The position numbers and the translations under genes are program-made. A stretch of DNA of 64,000 nt from Hydrogenobacter sp. (GTDB lineage Bacteria; Aquificota; Aquificia; Aquificales; Aquificaceae). Numbering within the stretch: the first letter of the stretch is position 1; each line of letters opens with the position of its first letter. Of this stretch, positions 43,688 through 52,185 are shown piece after piece. A model generated the notes under the pieces. That model was not told the DNA's origin, did not search any database, and was given only the letters and a program-made list of their open reading frames with translations. Where the stretch lies: contig JAPYWJ010000005.1 in assembly GCA_028276405.1 (NCBI GenBank), forward strand, positions 1-64,000, given 5' to 3'.

Positions 43688-44612
43688 GATACAATTTTAT
43701 CCTGTGAAAAGGGTCATAAACAAGGTCTTTTTTCTGCCTTTTGTGTTTTTAGCGTCGTGTGGACAGGCAGTTTTCTATCCAGAAGAGTGTCAGAATTACA
43801 TAAAAGCGGGGAACTACCAAAAAGCTATAGAAATAAGCAAGACTGCCATACAAGCTTACCCTAGAAATACAGAACCTTACTTATGCCTGAGTACAGCATA
43901 CCTTCATAAAGGAAAGCTTGATGATGCCATAAACACTATGAAAAAAGCAGAGCAAGTAGCACCTTCTTACGAAGATCTCGCACTTATCTACAACCGCTTA
44001 GGCTTTATGTATCACCTGAAGGGAGACTTGAACACCGCACTTGAATATCACCAAAAGCATCTTTCTGTAAGCCGTGAGGTAGGCGATACGAAAGGTCAGT
44101 TTATTGCCAATGTAAACATAGCAGATATATATCAGAGTAAGGGAGAATATACAAAAGCCATAGAGTATTACCAAAGGTCTGCGCAGTTCCTTTTAGACCC
44201 AAGAGATGGAGTTTTAGTTTATAAAAACATAGCTCAAACCTACATTAAACAGGGAAAATACAGGGATGCTGTTGAGAATTACAAAATAGCTTATGAGTAT
44301 GCAGAAAAGACAGGTGATAAAAAACTTCTTGGAGCTGTGCTTATAGATTTGGGGGATGCTTACAGATTAAATAGAGATTTCAAGAATGCTTTTGAAAGTC
44401 TCATAAAAGGCTTGGAAATAGCCAAAGCGCAGAAAGACAATCAACTCAAAGGGTACGCATACTTAAAATTAGGTCTTTTTTACAAAGATAAAGGAGACCT
44501 TAGCTCTGCAAAAGAGTTTCTCAAAAGAGCTTACGAAATCTACATCTCCATGAACGACAAAAAGGGCGCTCAAGAGGTACTTGAGCATATGAAGAGGATA
44601 GAAAAAAGATAA
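43686..44612 (+). CDS. TPR-repeat lipoprotein
   Basis: The protein has up to 308 residues. A hydrophobic signal ends in LASC, so it is a probable lipoprotein. About six to seven tetratricopeptide repeats follow (for example NYQKAIEISKTAIQAYPRNTEPY, given here to 20: NYQKAIEISKTAIQAYPRNT; and GEYTKAIEYYQRSAQFL; GKYRDAVENYKIAYEYA). It likely scaffolds an envelope complex; PilF/BamD-like roles are possible but not specific. Start is either ATG 43686, overlapping the mnmD start, or GTG 43704. Confidence 0.75.
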   Translation: MIQFYPVKRVINKVFFLPFVFLASCGQAVFYPEECQNYIKAGNYQKAIEISKTAIQAYPRNTEPYLCLSTAYLHKGKLDDAINTMKKAEQVAPSYEDLALIYNRLGFMYHLKGDLNTALEYHQKHLSVSREVGDTKGQFIANVNIADIYQSKGEYTKAIEYYQRSAQFLLDPRDGVLVYKNIAQTYIKQGKYRDAVENYKIAYEYAEKTGDKKLLGAVLIDLGDAYRLNRDFKNAFESLIKGLEIAKAQKDNQLKGYAYLKLGLFYKDKGDLSSAKEFLKRAYEIYISMNDKKGAQEVLEHMKRIEKR

Positions 44613-44613
44613 A

Positions 44614-45579
44614 CTACTCTAAACATCTCTCTACCAGTTTTTCACATAGCTTAAGAGCGTTCAAAGAAGATGAGACATCTGCTATACCTTTCCATGCTAT
44701 GTCGTAGGCGGTTCCGTGATCCGGAGATGTTCTCACAAAAGGTATACCAAGAGTTAAGTTCACACCCTCATTAAAGGCAAGCATCTTAAAGGGGATAAGC
44801 CCTTGGTCGTGATACATACACAAAAACACATCAAAAGCACCAGGCTTTAGGAACGCACTATCCGGAGAGAGAGGTCCTTCTACCTTGAAACCTTCACCTT
44901 TTAGCTTTTCCACAGCCGGTAGGATCTCTTCCATGTCCTCTTTACCTATCTGTCCCATCTCTCCCGCGTGAGGGTTTAAGCCAAGAACACCCACAGATGG
45001 CTCGTAGCCAAAGAGCCTTTTAAACTCTCGCACTATAAGCCTTACCTTCTGCTCTATCTTTTCCTTTTTCACATGCTCTATTGCTTTACTAAGGGGTAAG
45101 TGTGTAGAAAGAAGGAGCACTTTTATGCTTTGTGAATACATGAGCATAGCATAATCTCTTGTGCTGAAAGCCTGAGCAAGAAACTCCGTTTGACCTTCGT
45201 AGGAAAATCCAGCAAGCTTAGCCCAGAACTTGTTTATGGGCATGGTCAAAAGCCCATGTATTTTACGGTAAACAGCATCTACCACAGCCCTTCCTAAGTA
45301 AGCAACAGCAACTTTACCAGAGGTTAAAGAAGGCAGTGGTCTTTCTGTTTCGCATATATCAAGGTCTGCTATATAGATACCTGGAGCTTTTACATCATCG
45401 ATGGTATATATCTCCTTCATGTCTGCGTTTTTTTTCAAAAGGTCCTGTGCGTGTTTTATTATCTTCTTCTCCCCATACACTATGTAAGCTTTCTGGGGAT
45501 CCAAGTGATCTAAGAGCTTTACGATGAGCTCCGGACCAACTCCTGCGGGATCTCCTATGGTTATACCTATCCTTATCAT
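44614..45579 (-). CDS. pdxA: 4-hydroxythreonine-4-phosphate dehydrogenase
   Basis: The protein has 321 residues. It oxidises 4-phosphohydroxy-L-threonine in DXP-dependent vitamin B6 synthesis. It shows GITIGDPAGVGPELIVKLL at the start, the metal-binding MYHDQGLIPFKML and the C-terminal RTSPDHGTAYDIA. Start 45579 (MIRIGITIG) matches the family; an upstream in-frame extension belongs to the inserted tnpB region. The tnpB stop lies 13 bases upstream, so the native promoter may have been replaced by IS sequence. Confidence 0.94.
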   Translation of the reverse strand: MIRIGITIGDPAGVGPELIVKLLDHLDPQKAYIVYGEKKIIKHAQDLLKKNADMKEIYTIDDVKAPGIYIADLDICETERPLPSLTSGKVAVAYLGRAVVDAVYRKIHGLLTMPINKFWAKLAGFSYEGQTEFLAQAFSTRDYAMLMYSQSIKVLLLSTHLPLSKAIEHVKKEKIEQKVRLIVREFKRLFGYEPSVGVLGLNPHAGEMGQIGKEDMEEILPAVEKLKGEGFKVEGPLSPDSAFLKPGAFDVFLCMYHDQGLIPFKMLAFNEGVNLTLGIPFVRTSPDHGTAYDIAWKGIADVSSSLNALKLCEKLVERCLE

Positions 45580-45592
45580 AGGTAGTACCAGG

Positions 45593-47233
45593 TCACTCAA
45601 ACTGTATAGAACCGCAATTACTTGCAGTCGTCCCCTGACCTGGAAGGGAGGGACTAACACACTTTGCCACTCCTACCCAATCCCCTAAGAGGATCACCCT
45701 CTTTAAGGGAGAGAAGTCCCTAAAACTCTCAAGGCAGGAGAAGGCAAGGGCTGTGGAAAGAACTTGCCAGCTTTTTTGTAGGAACTTTGTCCCACCCCTC
45801 ATCGGTTTCTTCTCACGATTGACCGCTTGTTGGGTAGCTGGCTCACTCCTTCCGCTGTCCCGTGTATAGGAAAGCAATAACTCAAGATATCTCCTCAACC
45901 GCTTGACCCTTTCCTTGAGGGCGTTCCTCTTGTATTCATTCTTCTCCTTCTTTAACTCACTCTTCAGCTCATTAATCCGCTCATCCACCTTAGCAATAGC
46001 ATACGCTAAAAACTCTTTGTCTTTGAGTAGCTCCCTGTAATTCTTAGGTACTTCTTCCTCAAACCCAAGCCCACGCCTACCAATTACATAAGCACCAGCT
46101 ACATCCTTGTCTATGTTGTATATGGGTGCATACTTTAGCTTGCCTATGATTGATGTGTATGCAGGATTTACCTTAATCAACTGAACTCCCAGCCTCCTTG
46201 CATAGACCTCAATTTTCTCTAATATTGATTTATACACCCATTTATGGAGTTTTCTTCTTAATTTAGCCAAGCCGTCTCCTCTTTTGCCTTTAGGGACTTT
46301 TTGCAAATCTTCCACAACAACAGCCTTTCCACTCTCTAACGCCCTTTCTACCACTTGCCTTCCTATACGCCATGCTATATGTTCTCGCTGATTTTTGGTT
46401 TTGTCCTCCATCTCCCTTAAATCTATGTGTTCAAACTTTTCTAAATTCCCGTCCGTTGATACATAAGCTAAAGCTAAATGAAAGGGATAAGCGTTGATAT
46501 CTACACCCATAACTCCGTAAGCTTTATTAATAACAGGTTCTACAATCTTTTCTTCCCAACTCACTTGTGCATAGAATTTGTCATTTCTTACTTTCAACCG
46601 CACATTATACGCAAACCACTCACCCAATCTTTCCGCTTCCAATAGTTTCCATGTAAAGTCAATCCATTTGTCGCCCTTTCTCTTTGCATCCCTTATAACC
46701 TTAGCCCATACATACTCACCGCTTCCTAAGTTAATCCTAAGATACCATTGGTTATTCAAATTCACAAACCTAAGGTTTAGGTTGCCGTTTTTGGACTTTT
46801 CTCCTCTTGAGTAGAGGTAGTAGTATCTCCTTTCTTCCCACCTTTGGCGTAGCTTTTCTCTACGCTTGCCCGTTAGATGTTTATTCTTTAGCTTTTCAAA
46901 CAGTTCCCTTGAACCAAACACAAGCTTTTTAGGGTTTTGTCCTCTTTCTATGCACGACTTTAGCACTTGCTTTGCTATTAAGACAGCATCCTTTACATAC
47001 CTTGCGTTTAGCTTGTGTTTTTCTGCTACTCTTTTTTCCATCTCTTTATCTGCTATTCCCTCTAACAGCCTTTTATACGCATATCTTGTTGCGGAAGAAA
47101 ACCTACGCATTAAAGCTAATACTCTTTCTTTTTCTTCTTCCTTTTCAAACTCCAGCATACATTCCAGAGTTATGTAGAGTTTATGGGTTTTTTCTTCGCT
47201 ACAGTTTTTACTACTTGCTATGCTTAGCCCCAT
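45593..47233 (-). CDS. TnpB-like protein, second type, without zinc finger
   Basis: The protein has 546 residues, longer than typical TnpB. The RuvC-like residues are Asp245 in GVMGVDINAYPFH, Glu308 in VVVEDLQKV, and Asp375/377 in YNIDKDVAGAYVIGRRG; no CxxC pairs are present. It is a divergent IS605 OrfB type found in thermophiles, unrelated in detail to the 408-residue copy. The final 90 or so residues (after LLLSYTRDSGRSEPATQQ) lack a recognisable fold and may reflect an omegaRNA-encoding 3' end. No TnpA is adjacent. Element ends were not resolved; it sits just upstream of pdxA and downstream of the rhomboid gene. Confidence 0.85.
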   Translation of the reverse strand: MGLSIASSKNCSEEKTHKLYITLECMLEFEKEEEKERVLALMRRFSSATRYAYKRLLEGIADKEMEKRVAEKHKLNARYVKDAVLIAKQVLKSCIERGQNPKKLVFGSRELFEKLKNKHLTGKRREKLRQRWEERRYYYLYSRGEKSKNGNLNLRFVNLNNQWYLRINLGSGEYVWAKVIRDAKRKGDKWIDFTWKLLEAERLGEWFAYNVRLKVRNDKFYAQVSWEEKIVEPVINKAYGVMGVDINAYPFHLALAYVSTDGNLEKFEHIDLREMEDKTKNQREHIAWRIGRQVVERALESGKAVVVEDLQKVPKGKRGDGLAKLRRKLHKWVYKSILEKIEVYARRLGVQLIKVNPAYTSIIGKLKYAPIYNIDKDVAGAYVIGRRGLGFEEEVPKNYRELLKDKEFLAYAIAKVDERINELKSELKKEKNEYKRNALKERVKRLRRYLELLLSYTRDSGRSEPATQQAVNREKKPMRGGTKFLQKSWQVLSTALAFSCLESFRDFSPLKRVILLGDWVGVAKCVSPSLPGQGTTASNCGSIQFE

Positions 47234-47280
47234 GCTACACTAAAATTTTACGCTTTTGAACGGAAAATGGCAACTGTTGG

Positions 47281-47931
47281 CTACCACCCTTTTCGGTAAA
47301 AGAACCTAACAAGAGAATACCCTACTCCAAATCCGCCTATGTGAGCAAACCACGCTACACCACCTCCATGTGCAAAAGGAAGAGTGAGAATTCCATTAAG
47401 CACTTGGATAAGCACCCACAGACCTATGAAAAGTATTGCAGGCACTTCTACAAAAGTTAAAAAAATAAATATGGGAACCAAAGCCAATATTCTGGCATGG
47501 GGAAAGAGCCACAAATAAGCGCCTAGCACTCCACTTATGGCACCGCTTGCTCCTACCATAGGAACATCAGCTCCACCAAATAAGAAGCTTACTATAGTTT
47601 GCAAAATTGCAGCACCTACGCCCGATAATACATAAAAAACAAAATACCTGAACCTCCCAAGTCTATCCTCCACATTATCCCCAAAAACCCACAAAAACCA
47701 CATATTGCCTATAATGTGTAACCAGCTTCCGTGTAGGAACATGTGAGTAATCAGAGTGTAGGGTCTATAAAATATATCCGCGGGTACCAGCCCATAGTAG
47801 TATATAAAAAGGTTCATTTCCTCATCGTTAAGACTAACCTGATACAGCCAAACAACAGAACAGATCAGTATGATCAAAGAATTCACCAAAGGGAAATTTC
47901 TGCTCCTATTGATATCCTTTATAGGAAACAT
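47281..47931 (-). CDS. Rhomboid-family intramembrane serine protease
   Basis: The protein has 216 residues with six or so membrane helices. The catalytic serine is in GASGAISGVLGAY and the histidine in AHIGGFGVGY, with HGSWLHIIGNMWFLWVFG (the conserved HxxxN helix) earlier. It cuts single-span membrane proteins. Next to the TnpB element on one side and divergent from the membrane coiled-coil gene on the other, with 29 bases between. Confidence 0.93.
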   Translation of the reverse strand: MFPIKDINRSRNFPLVNSLIILICSVVWLYQVSLNDEEMNLFIYYYGLVPADIFYRPYTLITHMFLHGSWLHIIGNMWFLWVFGDNVEDRLGRFRYFVFYVLSGVGAAILQTIVSFLFGGADVPMVGASGAISGVLGAYLWLFPHARILALVPIFIFLTFVEVPAILFIGLWVLIQVLNGILTLPFAHGGGVAWFAHIGGFGVGYSLVRFFYRKGW

Positions 47932-47960
47932 TCTATTAAGTATAACTTAAATTTTTATGT

Positions 47961-49130
47961 ATGAAGGAAAGCTTAAAGATTCTCTTCTTGATAGTGGCTT
48001 ATAACTTTATCCTTGAGTACATCTCAGAGAAACTGCCAATAAAACTGTTTCCTGATAACCTTCAGAGCTTTGTGATGTTAATGTCTTTTGACTCTGCCCT
48101 TTACCTTGCATGGCTTTTTGGTTATAGGTACAGCACCTTACTTTGGTTTTCTTACCTCTTTTTCTTTCAAATACTAGGTATGTCTCTAATTACCCAGAGC
48201 TTTTACCCAATAACCCACTTCACACCATCTTTTCTGATCACGCTTATATTCCTGTCCTTATCTGAATCGCCAACAGAAAAGCACACAAAAAAAATCCTTG
48301 AGGAGAAGTATAGACTTGAAAAAGAGTTAGAAGATACAAAGGAACAGGTAAAATTAGCTCAAGATCTGCTGAACCTTCTGAAAAGAGAAAAGGAACAAGT
48401 GGAGATAAAACTCAGTCAGCTTGAGGAGAGCCAAACCATAGAAACACAGAGGCTTTTAAAAGAAAAGGAAGAGCTTATACAGATGATAAGCCAAGCACAG
48501 ATGCATCTGAACGAATACCAAAGTAGGCTTGAAAGGCTCACAGAAGCCAACAGAAAGCTCTTTGAAGTGATCGATTTATTACAAAGGCAAGAAGAGAAAA
48601 ACCAAAAGGGAGAGATAGCACAGTTAAGAAGGGAAAGAAAAAAATTGGTAAAGGAACTTTTACAGTTGGAGTCCACCTTAGAAGACTGCAGAAGACAGAA
48701 CGCAGAGCTGAAACTTGAACTTTCTGAGTTTGAAAGCATCAAAAGGGAAAGAGAAATTTTGGCTATAGAACTGCAAGATTTAAAGAAGAAGCAAAAAACA
48801 AAGGGTGATATATACAAAGAAGTGTTGAACTTCCTTCTTGAAAACATAGAGATGGAAGACAGAGCTATAAGCGAGTTTATACACCTACCAATAGAGAAAA
48901 AGCGCGAGTTTGTCAAAGAACTTCTGATTCTCAACATGAAGGAAAGAGGAGAATCTTTAGAAAATATGAAGGGGCTCAAAAATGTTTTTAAGCTAAAACC
49001 AAGGGGTGGGAGGATATACTTTACCTTTGGAGAAAACAGAAGATGGAAAGTGTTAGGGCTTATAGCCTCTGAAGATGACAAAGACAAAGAAAAATACGCA
49101 AAGGAGATTTTGATAAAATATATGCAGTAG
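47961..49130 (+). CDS. Membrane-anchored coiled-coil protein with RelE/ParE-like C-terminal domain
   Basis: The protein has 389 residues. Residues 1 to about 110 hold three or four membrane segments. Residues 115-280 form a long coiled coil (heptads rich in K, E, L). The end (about 305-389) reads LKNVFKLKPRGGRIYFTFGE, then a WKVLGLIASEDDKDK segment, which follows the RelE/ParE pattern G-L..v.kLR.g.yRi.F....…ilgi..hkdk.y. RelE-type domains bind ribosomes and cut mRNA; the catalytic state here is unknown. It is followed after 20 bases by a baeRF gene and then a NYN RNase gene, suggesting a shared translation- or RNA-related task. I know of no described protein with this layout. Confidence 0.6.
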   Translation: MKESLKILFLIVAYNFILEYISEKLPIKLFPDNLQSFVMLMSFDSALYLAWLFGYRYSTLLWFSYLFFFQILGMSLITQSFYPITHFTPSFLITLIFLSLSESPTEKHTKKILEEKYRLEKELEDTKEQVKLAQDLLNLLKREKEQVEIKLSQLEESQTIETQRLLKEKEELIQMISQAQMHLNEYQSRLERLTEANRKLFEVIDLLQRQEEKNQKGEIAQLRRERKKLVKELLQLESTLEDCRRQNAELKLELSEFESIKREREILAIELQDLKKKQKTKGDIYKEVLNFLLENIEMEDRAISEFIHLPIEKKREFVKELLILNMKERGESLENMKGLKNVFKLKPRGGRIYFTFGENRRWKVLGLIASEDDKDKEKYAKEILIKYMQ

Positions 49131-49150
49131 AACTCAAGCGGAGGTAGAGT

Positions 49151-50371
49151 ATGAAAAGCTTAAAAGAGTCCCTTGATGTGCTAACATCCTTTAAGCCAAA
49201 CAAATACATGGTTACAAGTCTCTATCTGAGGCTCATGCCTGAGGACAGAACAGATAGAAAGTATCTTTTAAACTTTAAAAACATGGTAAAAGAGCAAAAG
49301 GAGTATCTTTCAAAGAGAAATTTAGAAAAAGAGGTGGTGGAATCACTAAACGAAGATTTTGCAAAAATGGAGTCTTATCTATCCCAGTTGGAAAATTTAA
49401 AAGGGTCAAGGGGTATAGCTATATTCTCATCAAGTGCCAAAGGGCTCTTTGAGGTAATAAAGCTTCCTTATGTTTATAGGAACAGACTTATGGTATCTCA
49501 GAATCCAAAAATCAGGGAAATAGCAGCTATAGACGAAGAGTTAGGACTGGTAGGTGTTTTGCTAATAGACAGAAAGCATGTAAAGTTCTACATGATGGAT
49601 ATGGAAGGTATTTACGAAATGGTGGATTTTCTTGAGCCTTTAGCGACAAGATCCCACAAATTTCACAGTGGTGGTGGGCTTCTTAAAGGTGCACAGAGTG
49701 TTATGAGGTACACCATGCCTGCGAGGGCAGGAGCTCCCAACATGGTACAGCATTCCTACGGGGAATACAGATTTCACATGAGGATAAGAGAAGAAAAGCA
49801 CAGGCTTTTTAAGATAGCAAACGATGCACTTATGGAAGCTTGGAAGGAACACAAGTTTGATAAACTCGTGATAGGTAGCGATAGGGAAGACATAAAGGAA
49901 ATAGAGCATCACCTACACCCATACCTTTTGAATAGGCTTTTAGGATATGCTCGTGCAAACCCAAGTGGGGTCACAGATAAAGAGCTTATGTCTTCGGTTA
50001 TAGACCTGCTTTGGCAGAAAGATAGAGAACAGGAAAAAGAGCTTTTGAAAGAGCTTGAAGAATTAAAGGGTAAAGGGCTTGCTGTAAATGGAACCAGTCA
50101 AGTGCTGGAACAGTTAGCTATGGGAAATGTGAAGCTACTTTTGGTGCCAGAAGACTTTGAGAAGCCCGGATACTTATGCTCTGAATCTAACCTTCCCACG
50201 CTCAAGCCAGAGTGTCCTATACAAGGCGAGGTAGCGTATGAAGTCCCTGATATAGTAGACGAAGCAATAGAGCTTGCCTTAGAAGAAAAAGCGTTGGTAG
50301 AAGTAATAATGGACCCACAAGCACAGAAAAAGATAGATGGGCTCTCTGCTTTTCTAAGATTTGCAATATGA
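49151..50371 (+). CDS. Bacterial archaeo-eukaryotic release factor-like protein (baeRF)
   Basis: The protein has 406 residues. It resembles the bacterial eRF1/Vms1-like family: an N-terminal domain, a central eRF1 domain 2-like region (ELGLVGVLLIDRKHVKFYMM, then KFHSGGGLLKGAQS at the place of the GGQ loop) and a domain 3-like C-terminal part (FDKLVIGSDREDIKEIEHHL, LVPEDFEKPGYLCSES). Eukaryotic Vms1 and related proteins release nascent chains from stalled ribosomes. The strict GGQ is absent; GGG-x5-GAQ may replace it. AGCGGAGG precedes the start. It overlaps the NYN gene by 4 bases. Confidence 0.72.
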   Translation: MKSLKESLDVLTSFKPNKYMVTSLYLRLMPEDRTDRKYLLNFKNMVKEQKEYLSKRNLEKEVVESLNEDFAKMESYLSQLENLKGSRGIAIFSSSAKGLFEVIKLPYVYRNRLMVSQNPKIREIAAIDEELGLVGVLLIDRKHVKFYMMDMEGIYEMVDFLEPLATRSHKFHSGGGLLKGAQSVMRYTMPARAGAPNMVQHSYGEYRFHMRIREEKHRLFKIANDALMEAWKEHKFDKLVIGSDREDIKEIEHHLHPYLLNRLLGYARANPSGVTDKELMSSVIDLLWQKDREQEKELLKELEELKGKGLAVNGTSQVLEQLAMGNVKLLLVPEDFEKPGYLCSESNLPTLKPECPIQGEVAYEVPDIVDEAIELALEEKALVEVIMDPQAQKKIDGLSAFLRFAI

Positions 50372-50964
50372 TCGATGAGAGGGTAACTCTTTTCATAGAT
50401 GGTTCCAACCTCTTCCACGCTATAAGGTATTTAAACATAAAGATAGACTATCAAAAGCTCGTAGAGTTTTTAACAGAAAGCAGAAGGCTTATCAGAGCTT
50501 ATTTTTATGGTGCTATACCTCAGGAGAAGGATGTGAAAAAAAACACTCCTGAATGGGAAAGTCTCATGAGGCAGAGGAGATTTTTAGAAGAGCTTTCCCT
50601 CGCAGGCATAAAGGTTAAGATGGCACACCTTAGAAAACTACCTTCCGGTGAATATGTGGAAAAAGAGGTAGATATTATGTTAGCTACTGACATGCTTAGC
50701 ATGGCATACATGGATGCTTATGACACTGCAGTACTTGTAAGTGGAGATAGTGATTTTTCTTATACAGTTGAAGAGGTACAAAGGATAGGAAAAAGGGTAG
50801 AGAACGCATCTTTTAAAAAAACAAGTTCTTATCAGTTGAGAAAAGTGTGCGACAGGTTTATACTGCTTGATGACTACATTGATAGGTTTGTAGTAGAGGA
50901 GAAGCCCATTATTACGCAAGAGGTAAGCTTTTGGGAGAAGATAGCAAAGCTTTGGAAGAGATGA
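50368..50964 (+). CDS. NYN-domain ribonuclease (LabA/DUF88)
   Basis: The protein has 198 residues with a PIN-like NYN fold. Acidic residues are in LFIDGSNLFHA (first strand), KEVDIMLATDM and LVSGDSDFSYTVEEV. These form a metal-dependent RNase site. The short C-terminal tail is basic and aromatic. It is translationally coupled to the baeRF gene before and ribF after (both 4-base overlaps). With a RelE-like and an eRF1-like partner, RNA cleavage at or after ribosome stalling is a reasonable but unproven idea. Confidence 0.85.
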   Translation: MIDERVTLFIDGSNLFHAIRYLNIKIDYQKLVEFLTESRRLIRAYFYGAIPQEKDVKKNTPEWESLMRQRRFLEELSLAGIKVKMAHLRKLPSGEYVEKEVDIMLATDMLSMAYMDAYDTAVLVSGDSDFSYTVEEVQRIGKRVENASFKKTSSYQLRKVCDRFILLDDYIDRFVVEEKPIITQEVSFWEKIAKLWKR

Positions 50965-51899
50965 AAGTACTCTCTTTAAAATGGAACGGAGAATGCATAA
51001 AAAAACTTGAGTGTGTGGAAGAAATCTTAGACCCTTGTGCTATAACTGTTGGAAATTTTGACGGCGTCCATCTTGGACATATGTTTCTCATCGATAAACT
51101 CAAAAAAGAAGCTGTAGCAAGAAATCTAAAAACTCTTGTGCTTTCCTTTTATCCACATCCTCTTAAAGTGCTTGCTCCAAAACAGCTTCCCTGTGAACTT
51201 ACGAGTCTTGAAGAAAGGACACAGCTGATGGCTACCTTAGGAATAGATTACACAGTATTTTTGAGGTTTGACGAAAGATTCTCCCTTATGAGAGCAGAGA
51301 ACTTTCTAATGGACATACTTTATAACAGATTAAAAGTAAGGTTTTTGCTCGTTGGGTACGATTGGAGATTTGGCTACAAGAGAGAAGGGGAAATAGAACT
51401 GGCAAAGGAGGTAGGGCAAAGATTGGGTTTTGATGTCCTTTCGGTAGAGCCTTTCAAACTGGGCCAACATGTGGTGAGTAGTACTTTGATAAGAAGATTA
51501 CTTCGCGAAGGTAGATTAGAAGAAGCACACACTTATCTTGGAAGACCTTACTGGATAAGAAGGAAGGTGGTAAAGGGGGATGGTAGGGGCGCTTCCATAG
51601 GTATTCCCACGGCAAATTTAGAGGGTACAGAAAATTTATGTTTGAAAGAAGGTGTGTATGCTGTGCTGGTTGAAGACCATCTTATAGGTGTTGCCAACTA
51701 TGGATACAGGCCTACCTTTAACGGTAGGAAAAAAGTGCTGGAGGTACATATCCTTGACTTTAAAGGAGATTTGAAAAACAAAAAGATAAAGGTAGAGTTT
51801 GTAAAGTTTCTAAGGGGAGAGAGGAAATTTGGCTCTGTGCATGAACTCGTCCAGCAGATACACCAAGATATAGCATTAGTTAGAAGCCTCTTGAAATAG
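50961..51899 (+). CDS. ribF: Bifunctional riboflavin kinase/FAD synthetase
   Basis: The protein has 312 residues. The N-terminal FAD synthetase domain has TVGNFDGVHLGHMFLIDKLK and SSTLIRRLLREG; the C-terminal riboflavin kinase has VVKGDGRGASIGIPTANLE. It makes FMN and FAD from riboflavin. The start at 50961 (ATGA overlap with the NYN gene) is preferred over an in-frame ATG 30 bases upstream. The 3' end overlaps a hypothetical gene on the other strand by 24 bases. Confidence 0.94.
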   Translation: MKVLSLKWNGECIKKLECVEEILDPCAITVGNFDGVHLGHMFLIDKLKKEAVARNLKTLVLSFYPHPLKVLAPKQLPCELTSLEERTQLMATLGIDYTVFLRFDERFSLMRAENFLMDILYNRLKVRFLLVGYDWRFGYKREGEIELAKEVGQRLGFDVLSVEPFKLGQHVVSSTLIRRLLREGRLEEAHTYLGRPYWIRRKVVKGDGRGASIGIPTANLEGTENLCLKEGVYAVLVEDHLIGVANYGYRPTFNGRKKVLEVHILDFKGDLKNKKIKVEFVKFLRGERKFGSVHELVQQIHQDIALVRSLLK

Positions 51900-52169
51900 G
51901 TAAGCTACATACCTTATCTCACCATTTCTCAAAAGGGCAAAGCCTTTTTCCATCCTGTCTTTTAATCCCTTCTTGTTTTCTAAAAAGTCGCGTAGCGTCT
52001 TGGGTTCCCCGTGAGCTTTTAACATACACTCCCTTTTCTCACCGTTGTCAAAATGTATGATCACAGGAAGACAGTAAAACTTAGAGCTGGACCCTTCTTT
52101 GCACCTGTGGATCTCTCCTACTACCTGTATGCTTACGCTTCTGGCAATTATATCTTCCTCTCGCACCAT
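51876..52169 (-). CDS. Hypothetical protein, 97 residues
   Basis: A soluble small protein with a beta-rich first half (SVSIQVVGEIHRCKEGSSSK, VIIHFDNGEKRECML) and a helical second half. No family is recognised. It is convergent with ribF (24-base overlap) and lies 16 bases after purH in the same direction, so it is likely co-transcribed with purH. Confidence 0.6.
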   Translation of the reverse strand: MVREEDIIARSVSIQVVGEIHRCKEGSSSKFYCLPVIIHFDNGEKRECMLKAHGEPKTLRDFLENKKGLKDRMEKGFALLRNGEIRYVAYLFQEASN

Positions 52170-52185
52170 TTGAGTAATTATTATA

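Noticed and set aside
45580-45660. N-terminal extension of pdxA upstream of MIRIGITIG
   Set aside because: The codons belong to the end of the TnpB element; family members start at the chosen methionine.
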